A stretch of DNA of 64,000 bases from Auanema rhodensis (GCA_964057225.1 OZ059896.1:14954501-15018500), one strand, 5' to 3'; numbered from the stretch's first letter, positions 30,784 to 41,911 are shown. Notes: generated from the sequence alone by a model not told the origin. Translations and numbers: made by a program.

Positions 30784-30862
30784 AACGAATCTGTTGTTTT
30801 CCGAAGTGATTGTCAATAACTGCTATAATCAATATTTTAAATGGGAGAAAAAGAAAAGAAAC

Positions 30863-30945
30863 TCCGTCGAGCCGGATTCGAACCAGCGACCTAAGGATAT
30901 CTACACTTCTACAGTCCTCCGCTCTACCAACTGAGCTATCGACGG
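30863..30945 (-). tRNA. tRNA-Tyr(GUA)
   Basis: Consensus body. Confidence 0.9.
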
Positions 30946-31243
30946 AACGAATCTGTTGTTTTCAGAGGTTATTGTCAATAACTGATATCTACACTTCTAC
31001 AGTCCTCCGCTCTACCAACCGAGCTATCGACGGAACGAATCTGTTGTTTTCCAAAGTGATTGTCAATAACTACTATAATCTATATTGAAAATCGAAAAAA
31101 GAAAAGAAACTCCGTCGAGCCTAACTTCTACAATCCTCCGCTCTACCAACTGAGCTATCGACGGAACGAATCTGTTCTTTTCAGAGGTTATTGTCAATAA
31201 CTGCTATAATCAATATTTTAAGTGGAGCAAAAAGAAAAGAAAC

Positions 31244-31326
31244 TCCGTCGAGCCGGATTCGAACCAGCGACCTAAGGATATCTACACTTCTACAGTCCTC
31301 CGCTCTACCAACTGAGCTATCGACGG
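31244..31326 (-). tRNA. tRNA-Tyr(GUA)
   Basis: Consensus body. Confidence 0.9.
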
Positions 31327-31405
31327 AACGAATCTGTTGTTTTCAGAGGTTATTGTCAATAACTGCTATAATCAATATTTTAAATGGAACAAAAAGAAAA
31401 GAAAC

Positions 31406-31489
31406 TCCGTCGAGCCGGATTCGAACCAGCGACCTAAGGATATCTCCACTTCTACAGTCCTCCGCTCTATCCAACTGAGCTATCGACGG
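31406..31489 (-). tRNA. tRNA-Tyr(GUA)
   Basis: 84 bp: one extra base in the D loop, plus an intron substitution; shared with 32274. Confidence 0.72.
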
Positions 31490-31568
31490 AACGAAGCTGT
31501 TGTTTTCAGAGGTTATTGTCAATAACTGCTATAATCAATATTTTAAATGGAACAAAACGAAAAGAAAC

Positions 31569-31651
31569 TCCGTCGAGCCGGATTCGAACCAGCGACCTAA
31601 GGATATCTCCACTTCTACAGTCCTCCGCTCTACCAACTGAGCTATCGACGG
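31569..31651 (-). tRNA. tRNA-Tyr(GUA)
   Basis: Intron substitution only. Confidence 0.87.
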
Positions 31652-31730
31652 AACGAATCTGTTGTTTTCAGAGGTTATTGTCAATAACTGCTATAATCAA
31701 TATTTTAAATGGGAGAAAAAGAAAAGAAAC

Positions 31731-31813
31731 TCCGTCGAGCCGGATTCGAACCAGCGACCTAAGGATATCTACACTTCTACAGTCCTCCGCTCTACCAACT
31801 GAGCTATCGACGG
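31731..31813 (-). tRNA. tRNA-Tyr(GUA)
   Basis: Consensus body. Confidence 0.9.
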
Positions 31814-32111
31814 AACGAATCTGTTGTTTTCAGAGGTTGTTGTCAATAACTGATATCTACACTTCTACAGTCCTCCGCTCTACCAACTGAGCTATCGACG
31901 GAACGAATCTGTTGTTTTCCAAAGTGATTGTCAATAACTACTATAATCTATATTGAAAATCGAAAAAAGAAAAGAAACTCCGTCGAGCCTAACTTCTACA
32001 ATCCTCCGCTCTACCAACTGAGCTATCGACGGAACGAAGCTGTTGTTTTCAGAGGTTATTGTCAATAACTGCTATAATCAATATTTTAAATGGAAGAAAA
32101 AGAAAAGAAAC

Positions 32112-32194
32112 TCCGTTGAGCCGGATTCGAACCAGCGACCTAAGGATATCTACACTTCTACAGTCCTCCGCTCTACCAACTGAGCTATCGACGG
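32112..32194 (-). tRNA. tRNA-Tyr(GUA)
   Basis: G68A (C5-A68 mismatch); first of an 18-copy subfamily. Confidence 0.72.
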
Positions 32195-32273
32195 AACGAA
32201 TCTGTTGTTTTCAGAGGTTATTGTCAATAACTGCTATAATCAATATTTTAAATGGAACAAAAAGAAAAGAAAC

Positions 32274-32357
32274 TCCGTCGAGCCGGATTCGAACCAGCGA
32301 CCTAAGGATATCTCCACTTCTACAGTCCTCCGCTCTATCCAACTGAGCTATCGACGG
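32274..32357 (-). tRNA. tRNA-Tyr(GUA)
   Basis: 84 bp, duplicate of 31406. Confidence 0.72.
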
Positions 32358-32436
32358 AACGAAGCTGTTGTTTTCAGAGGTTATTGTCAATAACTGCTAT
32401 AATCAATATTTTAAATGGAACAAAACGAAAAGAAAC

Positions 32437-32519
32437 TCCGTCGAGCCGGATTCGAACCAGCGACCTAAGGATATCTCCACTTCTACAGTCCTCCGCTCTA
32501 CCAACTGAGCTATCGACGG
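32437..32519 (-). tRNA. tRNA-Tyr(GUA)
   Basis: Intron substitution only. Confidence 0.87.
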
Positions 32520-32598
32520 AACGAATCTGTTGTTTTCAGAGGTTATTGTCAATAACTGCTATAATCAATATTTTAAATGGGAGAAAAAGAAAAGAAAC

Positions 32599-32681
32599 TC
32601 CGTCGAGCCGGATTCGAACCAGCGACCTAAGGATATCTACACTTCTACAGTCCTCCGCTCTACCAACTGAGCTATCGACGG
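32599..32681 (-). tRNA. tRNA-Tyr(GUA)
   Basis: Consensus body. Confidence 0.9.
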
Positions 32682-32979
32682 AACGAATCTGTTGTTTTCA
32701 GAGGTTGTTGTCAATAACTGATATCTACACTTCTACAGTCCTCCGCTCTACCAACTGAGCTATCGACGGAACGAATCTGTTGTTTTCCAAAGTGATTGTC
32801 AATAACTACTATAATCTATATTGAAAATCGAAAAAAGAAAAGAAACTCCGTCGAGCCTAACTTCTACAATCCTCCGCTCTACCAACTGAGCTATCGACGG
32901 AACGAAGCTGTTGTTTTCAGAGGTTATTGTCAATAACTGCTATAATCAATATTTTAAATGGAAGAAAAAGAAAAGAAAC

Positions 32980-33062
32980 TCCGTTGAGCCGGATTCGAAC
33001 CAGCGACCTAAGGATATCTACACTTCTACAGTCCTCCGCTCTAACAACTGAGCTATCGACGG
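32980..33062 (-). tRNA. tRNA-Tyr(GUA)
   Basis: G68A and G19T (loss of conserved G19, box A altered). Confidence 0.6.
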
Positions 33063-33274
33063 AACGAATCTGTTGTTTTCAGAGGTTATTGTCAATAACT
33101 GCTATAATCAATATTTTAAATGGAAGAAAAAGAAAAGAAACTCCGTCGAGCCTAACTTCTACAATCCTCCGCTCTACCAACTGAGCTATCGACGGAACGA
33201 AGCTGTTGTTTTCAGAGGTTATTGTCAATAACTGCTATAATCAATATTTTAAATGGAAGAAAAAGAAAAGAAAC

Positions 33275-33357
33275 TCCGTTGAGCCGGATTCGAACCAGCG
33301 ACCTAAGGATATCTACACTTCTACAGTCCTCCGCTCTAACAACTGAGCTATCGACGG
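33275..33357 (-). tRNA. tRNA-Tyr(GUA)
   Basis: G68A and G19T. Confidence 0.6.
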
Positions 33358-33436
33358 AACGAATCTGTTGTTTTCAGAGGTTATTGTCAATAACTGCTAT
33401 AATCAATATTTTAAATGGAACAAAAAGAAAAGAAAC

Positions 33437-33519
33437 TCCGTCGAGCCGGATTCGAACCAGCGACCTAAGGATATCTACACTTCTACAGTCCTCCGCTCTA
33501 ACAACTGAGCTATCGACGG
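33437..33519 (-). tRNA. tRNA-Tyr(GUA)
   Basis: G19T. Confidence 0.67.
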
Positions 33520-33598
33520 AACGAATCTGTTGTTTTCAGAGGTTATTGTCAATAACTGCTATAATCCATATTTTAAATGGAAGAAAAAGAAAAGAAAC

Positions 33599-33681
33599 TC
33601 CGTCGAGCCGGATTCGAACCAGCGACCTAAGGATATCTACACTTCTACAGTCCTCCGCTCTACCAACTGAGCTATCGACGG
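33599..33681 (-). tRNA. tRNA-Tyr(GUA)
   Basis: Consensus body. Confidence 0.9.
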
Positions 33682-33760
33682 AACGAATCTGTTGTTTTCA
33701 GAGGTTATTGTCAATAACTGCTATAATCAATATTTTAAATGGAAGAAAAAGAAAAGAAAC

Positions 33761-33843
33761 TCCGTCGAGCCGGATTCGAACCAGCGACCTAAGGATATCT
33801 ACAGTTCTACAGTCCTCCGCTCTACCAACTGAGCTATCGACGG
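33761..33843 (-). tRNA. tRNA-Tyr(GUA)
   Basis: Intron substitution only. Confidence 0.87.
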
Positions 33844-33922
33844 AACGAATCTGTTGTTTTCAGAGGTTATTGTCAATAACTGCTATAGTCAATATTTTAA
33901 ATGGAAGAAAAAAAAAAGAAAC

Positions 33923-34005
33923 TCCGTCGAGACGGATTGGAATCAGCGACCTAAGGATATCTACACTTCTACAGTCCTCCGCTCTACCAACTGAGCTATC
34001 GACGG
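33923..34005 (-). pseudogene. tRNA-Tyr pseudogene, box B destroyed
   Basis: Four or more substitutions in the T arm, including G53A, G57C and G64T; box B is lost. The most decayed full-length copy in the window. Confidence 0.75.
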
Positions 34006-34084
34006 AACGAATCTGTTGTTTTCAGAGGTTATTGTCAATAACTGCTATAGTCAATATTTTAAAGGGAAGAAAAAGAAAAGAAAC

Positions 34085-34167
34085 TCCGTCGAGCCGGATT
34101 CGAACCAGCGACCTAAGGATATCTACACTTCTACAGTCCTCCGCTCTACCAACTGAGCTATCGACGG
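34085..34167 (-). tRNA. tRNA-Tyr(GUA)
   Basis: Consensus body; upstream class C (34206) has several substitutions. Confidence 0.9.
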
Positions 34168-34465
34168 AACGAACCTGTTGTTTTCAGAGGTTATTGTCAA
34201 TAACTGACATCTACACTTCTTCAGTGCTCTGCTCTACCAACTGAGCTATCGACGGAACGAATCTGTTGTTTTCCAAAGTGAATGTCAGTAACTACTATAA
34301 TCTATATTGAAAATCGAAAAAAGAAAAGAAACTCCGTCGAGCCTAACTTCTACAATCCTCCGCTCTACCAACTGAGCTATCGACGGAACGAAGCTGTTGT
34401 TTTCAGAGGTTATTGTCAATAACTGCTATAATCAATATTTTAAATGGAACAAAAAGAAAAGAAAC

Positions 34466-34548
34466 TCCGTCGAGCCGGATTCGAACCAGCGACCTAAGGA
34501 TATCTCCACTTCTACAGTCCTCCGCTCTACCAACTGAGCTATCGACGG
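34466..34548 (-). tRNA. tRNA-Tyr(GUA)
   Basis: Intron substitution only. Confidence 0.87.
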
Positions 34549-34627
34549 AACGAATCTGTTGTTTTCAGAGGTTTTTGTCAATAACTGCTATAATCAATAT
34601 TTTAAATGGGAGAAAAAGAAAAGAAAC

Positions 34628-34710
34628 TCCGTCGAGCCGGATTCGAACCAGCGACCTAAGGATATCTACACTTCTACAGTCCTCCGCTCTACCAACTGAG
34701 CTATCGACGG
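34628..34710 (-). tRNA. tRNA-Tyr(GUA)
   Basis: Consensus body. Confidence 0.9.
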
Positions 34711-34837
34711 AACGAATCTGTTGTTTTCAGAGGTTATTGTCAATAACTGATATCTACACTTCTACAGTCCTCCGCTCTACCAACTGAGCTATCGACGGAA
34801 CGAATCTGTTGTTTTCCAAAGTGATTGTCAATAACTC

Positions 34838-35128
34838 ACTAGATTATTCACTAGACGAAAAACGACAGATTTATGTCAATATTTCAAAATAGTTAAGAGC
34901 AACTCAAATTTCAGCAAATCATTGTTCAGACTGAAAGAACATGCATATTCTTTTCGTCAACACGACTTTTTGATTGTGGCTCCGAGATACCAGTCTAACG
35001 CGGCACTGTCTAGTTTCGAATATCGTAGAATCAAAGATTGGAACCAGCTTCACTCCATTTTGATTAATATTGAAAAAGTTTCTAATTTTCGTAGTTGTAT
35101 TATGAACCATAATTCTTCTTCATTGTGA
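34838..35128 (+). pseudogene. LINE ORF2 C-terminal fragment
   Basis: The frame is open from the truncation point to TGA, 96 codons. The pattern near the end (RYQSNAALSSFEYRRIKDWN followed by a short hydrophobic run) is the familiar C-terminal region of many LINE reverse-transcriptase proteins, which ends R.N...SF.YR...WN.L. No catalytic domain is present. Confidence 0.7.
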
Positions 35129-35562
35129 CTTTGTTTTTAACTTGTTTTTATTTTTCTTTTTTTCTTTTTTCTTCAATGAGATTGTTTTGTTAATCGTTTT
35201 GTGTTAAGCTGTTGCTCCTTCTTCTTTTGTTCTCTCAGTTTTCCTAGGCATCTGACCTATAGACATGAGTCGTACGGTCTGAGCACGGTAATCACTTATT
35301 TGATAGAACGGGTTTGACCTTACTCTTTGTGTCACCGTACCTAGACAAACCAAGAAGTGATTGGCTTCGAATTGTAATTTTCAAGCTGAAAACTCAAGAT
35401 CATAACTCTTATAATTGAGCACATTCTTAACTAAAAACCAATTCAAAGCTAACTCTGGAGTTAAAAGAAAAAAAAAAGCAGCTACCGAAAGGTTAATTTT
35501 AATGTTCTTATCTTAATTTAACCTCACACCTTCCTTGTAACCTGTGGTCAGTTGTGTTGAAT

Positions 35563-35585
35563 AAACTTAAACTTAAACTTAAACT
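35563..35585 (+). repeat. LINE 3' tail, (AAACTT)n
   Basis: Nearly four units of a 6-bp repeat at the junction with array sequence. Confidence 0.8.
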
Positions 35586-35757
35586 ACTATAATCTATATT
35601 GAAAATCGAAAAAAGAAAAGAAACTCCGTCGAGCCTAACTTCTACAATCCTCCGCTCTACCAACTGAGCTATCGACGGAACGAAACTGTTGTTTTCAGAG
35701 GTTATTGTCAATAACTGCTATAATCAATATTTTAAATGGAACAAAAAGAAAAGAAAC

Positions 35758-35840
35758 TCCGTTGAGCCGGATTCGAACCAGCGACCTAAGGATATCTACA
35801 CTTCTACAGTCCTCCGCTCTACCAACTGAGCTATCGACGG
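35758..35840 (-). tRNA. tRNA-Tyr(GUA)
   Basis: G68A. Confidence 0.72.
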
Positions 35841-35916
35841 AACGAATCTGTTGTTTTCCGAAGTGATTGTCAATAACTATTATAATCAATACTGAAAAAA
35901 AAAAAAGAAAAGAAAC

Positions 35917-35999
35917 TCCGTCGAGCCGGATTCGAACCAGCGACCTAAGGATATCTACACTTCTACAGTCCTCCGCTCTACCAACTGAGCTATCGACGG
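35917..35999 (-). tRNA. tRNA-Tyr(GUA)
   Basis: Consensus body; longer T-run terminator. Confidence 0.9.
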
Positions 36000-36164
36000 A
36001 ACGAATCTGTTGTTTTCAGAGGTTATTGTCAATAACTGATATCTACACTTCTACAGTCCTCCGCTCTACCAACTGAGCTATCGACGGAACGAATCTGTTG
36101 TTTTCCAAAGTGATTGTCAATAACTACTATAATCTATATTGAAAATCGAAAAAAGAAAAGAAAC

Positions 36165-36247
36165 TCCGTCGAGCCGGATTCGAACCAGCGACCTAAGGAT
36201 ATCTACACTTCTACAATCCTCCGCTCTACCAACTGAGCTATCGACGG
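36165..36247 (-). tRNA. tRNA-Tyr(GUA)
   Basis: C32T, the class B signature: 5' half of B joined to 3' half of A. Confidence 0.8.
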
Positions 36248-36326
36248 AACGAAGCTGTTGTTTTCAGAGGTTATTGTCAATAACTGCTATAATCAATATT
36301 TTAAATGGAACAAAAAGAAAAGAAAC

Positions 36327-36409
36327 TCCGTCGAGCCGGATTCGAACCAGCGACCTAAGGATATCTACACTTCTACAGTCCTCCGCTCTACCAACTGAGC
36401 TATCGACGG
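36327..36409 (-). tRNA. tRNA-Tyr(GUA)
   Basis: Consensus body. Confidence 0.9.
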
Positions 36410-36488
36410 AACGAATCTGTTGTTTTCAGAGGTTATTGTCAATAACTGCTATAATCAATATTTTAAATGGAAGAAAAAGAAAAGAAAT

Positions 36489-36571
36489 TCCGTCGAGCCG
36501 GATTCGAACCAGCGACCTAAGGATATCTACACTTCTACAGTCCTCCGCTCTACCAACTGAGCTATCGACGG
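36489..36571 (-). tRNA. tRNA-Tyr(GUA)
   Basis: Consensus body; first 3' flank base changed. Confidence 0.9.
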
Positions 36572-36781
36572 AACGAATCTGTTGTTTTCCAAAGTGATTG
36601 TCAATAACTACTATAATCTATATTGAAAATCGAAAAAAGAGAAGAAACTCCGTCGAGCCTAACTTCTACAATCCTCCGCTCTACCAACTGAGCTATCGAC
36701 GGAACGAAGCTGTTGTTTTCAGAGGTTATTGTCAATAACTGCTATAATCAATATTTTAAATGGAACAAAAAGAAAAGAAAC

Positions 36782-36864
36782 TCCGTCGAGCCGGATTCGA
36801 ACCAGCGACCTAAGGATATCTACACTTCTACAGTCCTCCGCTCTACCAACTGAGCTATCGACGG
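36782..36864 (-). tRNA. tRNA-Tyr(GUA)
   Basis: Consensus body. Confidence 0.9.
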
Positions 36865-36943
36865 AACGAATCTGTTGTTTTCAGAGGTTATTGTCAATAA
36901 CTGCTATAATCAATATTTTAAATGGAAGAAAAAGAAAAGAAAT

Positions 36944-37026
36944 TCCGTCGAGCCGGATTCGAACCAGCGACCTAAGGATATCTACACTTCTACAGTCCTC
37001 CGCTCTACCAACTGAGCTATCGACGG
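36944..37026 (-). tRNA. tRNA-Tyr(GUA)
   Basis: Consensus body. Confidence 0.9.
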
Positions 37027-37367
37027 AACGAATCTGTTGTTTTCCAAAGTGATTGTCAATAACTACTATAATCTATATTGAAAATCTAAAAAAGAGAAGA
37101 AACTCCGTCGAGCCTAACTTCTACAATCCTCCGCTCTACCAACTGAGCTATCGACGGAACGAATCTGTTGTTTTCCAAAGTGATTGTCAATAACTACTAT
37201 AATCTATATTGAAAATCGAAAAAAGAGAAGAAACTCCGTCGAGCCTAACTTCTACAATCCTCCGCTCTACCAACTGAGCTATCGACGGAACGAAGCTGTT
37301 GTTTTCAGAGGTTATTGTCAATAACTGCTATAATCAATATTTTAAATGGAAGAAAAAGAAAAGAAAT

Positions 37368-37450
37368 TCCGTCGAGCCGGATTCGAACCAGCGACCTAAG
37401 GATATCTACACTTCTACAGTCCTCCGCTCTACCAACTGAGCTATCGACGG
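37368..37450 (-). tRNA. tRNA-Tyr(GUA)
   Basis: Consensus body. Confidence 0.9.
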
Positions 37451-37660
37451 AACGAATCTGTTGTTTTCCAAAGTGATTGTCAATAACTACTATAATCTAT
37501 ATTGAAAATCGAAAAAAGAGAAGAAACTCCGTCGAGCCTAACTTCTACAATCCTCCGCTCTACCAACGGAGCTATCGACGGAACGAATCTGTTCTTTTCA
37601 GAGGTTATTGTCAATAACTGCTATAATCAATATTTTAAGTGGAGCAAAAAGAAAAGAAAC

Positions 37661-37743
37661 TCCGTCGAGCCGGATTCGAACCAGCGACCTAAGGATATCT
37701 ACACTTCTACAGTCCTCCGCTCTACCAACTGAGCTATCGACGG
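37661..37743 (-). tRNA. tRNA-Tyr(GUA)
   Basis: Consensus body. Confidence 0.9.
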
Positions 37744-37822
37744 AACGAATCTGTTGTTTTCAGAGGTTATTGTCAATAACTGCTATAATCAATATTTTAA
37801 ATGGAACAAAAAGAAAAGAAAC

Positions 37823-37905
37823 TCCGTCGAGCCGGATTCGAACCAGCGACCTAAGGATATCTCCACTTCTACAGTCCTCCGCTCTACCAACTGAGCTATC
37901 GACGG
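37823..37905 (-). tRNA. tRNA-Tyr(GUA)
   Basis: Intron substitution only; the LINE begins 38 bp upstream. Confidence 0.87.
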
Positions 37906-37943
37906 AACGAATCTGTTGTTTTCCAAAGTGATTGTCAATAACT

Positions 37944-38692
37944 CACTAGATTATTCACTAGACGAAAAACGACAGATTTATGTCAATATTTCAAAATAGT
38001 TAAGAGCAACTCAAATTTCAGCAAATCATTGTTCAGACTGAAAGAACATGCATATTCTTTTCGTCAACACGACTTTTTGATTGTGGCTCCGAGATACCAG
38101 TCTAACGCGGCACTGTCTAGTTTCGAATATCGTAGAATCAAAGATTGGAACCAGCTTCACTCCATTTTGATTAATATTGAAAAAGTTTCTAATTTTCGTA
38201 GTTGTATTATGAACCATAATTCTTCTTCATTGTGACTTTGTTTTTAACTTGTTTTTATTTTTCTTTTTTTCTTTTTTCTTCAATGAGATTGTTTTGTTAA
38301 TCGTTTTGTGTTAAGCTGTTGCTCCTTCTTCTTTTGTTCTCTCAGTTTTCCTAGGCATCTGACCTATAGACATGAGTCGTACGGTCTGAGCACGGTAATC
38401 ACTTATTTGATAGAACGGGTTTGACCTTACTCTTTGTGTCACCGTACCTAGACAAACCAAGAAGTGATTGGCTTCGAATTGCAATTTTCAAGCTGAAAAC
38501 TCAAGATCATAACTCTTATAATTGAGCACATTCTTAACTAAAAACCAATTCAAAGCTAACTCTGGAGTTAAAAGAAAAAAAAAAGCAGCTACCGAAAGGT
38601 TAATTTTAATGTTCTTATCTTAATTTAACCTCACACCTTCCTTGTAACCTGTGGTCAGTTGTGTTGAATAAACTTAAACTTAAACTTAAACT
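37944..38692 (+). mobile_element. 5'-truncated LINE, copy 2 (array duplicate)
   Basis: Same 749 bp, same truncation point and same insertion point in the spacer as copy 1, 3107 bp away. I see one difference (T at 35375, C at 38482). It was therefore carried by array duplication, not by a second insertion. Confidence 0.85.
37945..38235 (+). pseudogene. LINE ORF2 C-terminal fragment, copy 2
   Basis: Identical reading frame and protein to the fragment at 34838-35128. Confidence 0.7.
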
Positions 38693-38864
38693 ACTATAAT
38701 CTATATTGAAAATCGAAAAAAGAAAAGAAACTCCGTCGAGCCTAACTTCTACAATCCTCCGCTCTACCAACTGAGCTATCGACGGAACGAAGCTGTTGTT
38801 TTCAGAGGTTATTGTCAATAACTGCTATAATCAATATTTTAAATGGAACAAAAAGAAAAGAAAC

Positions 38865-38947
38865 TCCGTTGAGCCGGATTCGAACCAGCGACCTAAGGAT
38901 ATCTACACTTCTACAGTCCTCCGCTCTACCAACTGAGCTATCGACGG
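38865..38947 (-). tRNA. tRNA-Tyr(GUA)
   Basis: G68A; duplicate of 35758. Confidence 0.72.
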
Positions 38948-39022
38948 AACGAATCTGTTGTTTTCCGAAGTGATTGTCAATAACTATTATAATCAATACT
39001 GAAAAAAAAAAAGAAAAGAAAC

Positions 39023-39105
39023 TCCGTCGAGCCGGATTCGAACCAGCGACCTAAGGATATCTACACTTCTACAGTCCTCCGCTCTACCAACTGAGCTATC
39101 GACGG
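39023..39105 (-). tRNA. tRNA-Tyr(GUA)
   Basis: Consensus body. Confidence 0.9.
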
Positions 39106-39403
39106 AACGAATCTGTTGTCTTCAGAGGTTATTGTCAATAACTGATATCTACACTTCTACAGTCCTCCGCTCTACCAACTGAGCTATCGACGGAACGAAT
39201 CTGTTGTTTTCCAAAGTGATTGTCAATAACTACTATAATCTATATTGAAAATCGAAAAAAGAAAAGAAACTCCGTCGAGCCTAACTTCTACAATCCTCCG
39301 CTCTACCAACTGAGCTATCGACGGAACGAAGCTGTTGTTTTCAGAGGTTATTGTCAATAACTGCTATAATCAATATTTTAAATGGAACAAAAAGAAAAGA
39401 AAC

Positions 39404-39486
39404 TCCGTCGAGCCGGATTCGAACCAGCGACCTAAGGATATCTTCACTTCTACAGTCCTCCGCTCTACCAACTGAGCTATCGACGG
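39404..39486 (-). tRNA. tRNA-Tyr(GUA)
   Basis: Intron substitution only. Confidence 0.87.
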
Positions 39487-39565
39487 AACGAATCTGTTGT
39501 TTTCAGAGGTTATTGTCAATAACTGCTATAATCAATATTTTAAATGGAAGAAAAAGAAAATAAAT

Positions 39566-39648
39566 TCCGTCGAGCCGGATTCGAACCAGCGACCTAAGGA
39601 TATCTACACTTCTACAGTCCTCCGCTCTACCAACTGAGCTATCGACGG
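39566..39648 (-). tRNA. tRNA-Tyr(GUA)
   Basis: Consensus body. Confidence 0.9.
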
Positions 39649-39858
39649 AACGAATCTGTTGTTTTCCAAAGTGATTGTCAATAACTACTATAATCTATAT
39701 TGAAAATCGAAAAAAGAGAAGAAACTCCGTCGAGCCTAACTTCTACAATCCTCCGCTCTACCAACTGAGCTATCGACGGAACGAAGCTGTTGTTTTCAGA
39801 GGTTATTGTCAATAACTGCTATAATCAATATTTTAAATGGAAGAAAAAGAAAAGAAAT

Positions 39859-39941
39859 TCCGTCGAGCCGGATTCGAACCAGCGACCTAAGGATATCTAC
39901 ACTTCTACAGTCCTCCGCTCTACCAACTGAGCTATCGACGG
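39859..39941 (-). tRNA. tRNA-Tyr(GUA)
   Basis: Consensus body. Confidence 0.9.
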
Positions 39942-40151
39942 AACGAATCTGTTGTTTTCCAAAGTGATTGTCAATAACTACTATAATCTATATTGAAAAT
40001 CGAAAAAAGAGAAGAAACTCCGTCGAGCCTAACTTCTACAATCCTCCGCTCTACCAACGGAGCTATCGACGGAACGAATCTGTTCTTTTCAGAGGTTATT
40101 GTCAATAACTGCTATAATCAATATTTTAAGTGGAGCAAAAAGAAAAGAAAC

Positions 40152-40234
40152 TCCGTCGAGCCGGATTCGAACCAGCGACCTAAGGATATCTACACTTCTA
40201 CAGTCCTCCGCTCTACCAACTGAGCTATCGACGG
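40152..40234 (-). tRNA. tRNA-Tyr(GUA)
   Basis: Consensus body. Confidence 0.9.
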
Positions 40235-40313
40235 AACGAATCTGTTGTTTTCAGAGGTTATTGTCAATAACTGCTATAATCAATATTTTAAATGGAACAA
40301 AACGAAAAGAAAC

Positions 40314-40396
40314 TCCGTCGAGCCGGATTCGAACCAGCGACCTAAGGATATCTCCACTTCTACAGTCCTCCGCTCTACCAACTGAGCTATCGACGG
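40314..40396 (-). tRNA. tRNA-Tyr(GUA)
   Basis: Intron substitution only. Confidence 0.87.
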
Positions 40397-40475
40397 AACG
40401 AATCTGTTGTTTTCAGAGGTTATTGTCAATAACTGCTATAATCAATATTTTAAATGGGAGAAAAAGAAAAGAAAC

Positions 40476-40558
40476 TCCGTCGAGCCGGATTCGAACCAGC
40501 GACCTAAGGATATCTACACTTCTACAGTCCTCCGCTCTACCAACTGAGCTATTGACGG
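40476..40558 (-). tRNA. tRNA-Tyr(GUA)
   Basis: G6A (A6-C67 mismatch). Confidence 0.72.
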
Positions 40559-40856
40559 AACGAATCTGTTGTTTTCAGAGGTTGTTGTCAATAACTGATA
40601 TCTACACTTCTAAAGTCCTCCGCTCTACCAACTGAGCTATCGACGGAACGAATCTGTTGTTTTCCAAAGTGATTGTCAATAACTACTATAATCTATATTG
40701 AAAATCGAAAAAAGAAAAGAAACTCCGTCGAGCCTAACTTCTACAATCCTCCGCTCTACCAACTGAGCTATCGACGGAACGAAGCTGTTGTTTTCAGAGG
40801 TTATTGTCAATAACTGCTATAATCAATATTTTAAATGGAAGAAAAAGAAAAGAAAC

Positions 40857-40939
40857 TCCGTCGAGCCGGATTCGAACCAGCGACCTAAGGATATCTACAC
40901 TTCTACAGTCCTCCGCTCTAACAACTGAGCTATCGACGG
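40857..40939 (-). tRNA. tRNA-Tyr(GUA)
   Basis: G19T. Confidence 0.67.
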
Positions 40940-41237
40940 AACGAATCTGTTGTTTTCAGAGGTTATTGTCAATAACTGATATCTACACTTCTACAGTCCT
41001 CCGCTCTACCAACTGAGCTATCGACGGAACGAATCTGTTGTTTTCCAAAGTGATTGTCAATAACTACTATAATCTATATTGAAAATCGAAAAAAGAAAAG
41101 AAACTCCGTCGAGCCTAACTTCTACAATCCTCCGCTCTACCAACTGATCTATCGACGGAACGAAGCTGTTGTTTTCAGAGGTTATTGTCAATAACTGCTA
41201 TAATCAATATTTTAAATGGAACAAAAAGAAAAGAAAC

Positions 41238-41320
41238 TCCGTTGAGCCGGATTCGAACCAGCGACCTAAGGATATCTACACTTCTACAGTCCTCCGCTCT
41301 ACCAACTGAGCTATCGACGG
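41238..41320 (-). tRNA. tRNA-Tyr(GUA)
   Basis: G68A. Confidence 0.72.
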
Positions 41321-41399
41321 AACGAATCTGTTGTTTTCAGAGGTTATTGTCAATAACTGCTATAATCAATATTTTAAATGGAAGAAAAAGAAAAGAAAC

Positions 41400-41482
41400 T
41401 CCGTCGAGCCGGATTCGAACCAGCGACCTAAGGATATCTACACTTCTACAGTCCTCCGCTCTACCAACTGAGCTATCGACGG
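41400..41482 (-). tRNA. tRNA-Tyr(GUA)
   Basis: Consensus body. Confidence 0.9.
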
Positions 41483-41911
41483 AACGAATCTGTTGTTTTC
41501 CGAAGTGATTGTCAATAACTACTATAATCTATATTGAAAATCGAAAAAAGAGAAGAAACTCCGTCGATCCTAACTTCTACAATCCTCCGCTCTACCAACT
41601 GAGCTATCGACGGAACGAATCTGTTGTTTTCAGAGGTTATTGTCAATAACTGATATCTACACTTCTACAGTCCTCCGCTCTACCAACTGAGCTATCGACG
41701 GAACGAATCTGTTGTTTTCCGAAGTGATTGTCAATAACTACTATAATCTATATTGAAAATCGAAAAAAGAGAAGAAACTCCGTCGAGCCTAACTTCTACA
41801 ATCCTCCGCTCTACCAACTGAGCTATCGACGGAACGAATCTGTTATTTTCAGAGGTTATTGTCAATAACTGCTATAGTCAATATTTTAAATGGGAGAAAA
41901 AGAAAAGAAAC

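Larger units (their letters stand above)
29641..34836 (-). repeat. tRNA-Tyr tandem array, segment 2
   Basis: 24 class A genes, 6 class B (starts 30406, 31111, 31979, 32847, 33142, 34333) and 6 class C copies (30279, 30984, 31852, 32720, 34206, 34749). From 31852 rightwards class C keeps A14, unlike segment 1. An 868-bp tandem duplication relates about 31320-32190 to 32190-33060. B at 33142 is preceded by S1 instead of S2. Confidence 0.92.
34837..35585 (+). mobile_element. 5'-truncated LINE (non-LTR retrotransposon), copy 1
   Basis: 749 bp inserted in an S2 spacer. It holds the last 96 codons of a reverse-transcriptase ORF, about 430 bp of 3' UTR and a short (AAACTT)n tail. The insertion splits the spacer text between ataact and actataatc; any target duplication is at most about 4 bp and blends with the tail. 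The clade is unresolved (the simple-repeat tail and weak target duplication suggest a CR1/L2-like group). Confidence 0.8.
35586..37943 (-). repeat. tRNA-Tyr tandem array, segment 3
   Basis: 10 class A genes, 5 class B (starts 35625, 36649, 37104, 37235, 37528) and 1 class C copy (36038). Two B copies are adjacent (37104, 37235). The spacer left of 35917 is an unusual type with a 12-A run, also seen left of 39023, 49552, 50254, 53862, 60388 and 61634. Confidence 0.92.

Noticed and set aside
35508-35711. Minus-strand frame crossing the LINE 3' end into the array
   Set aside because: A chimera of tail, spacer and class B sequence created by the insertion.
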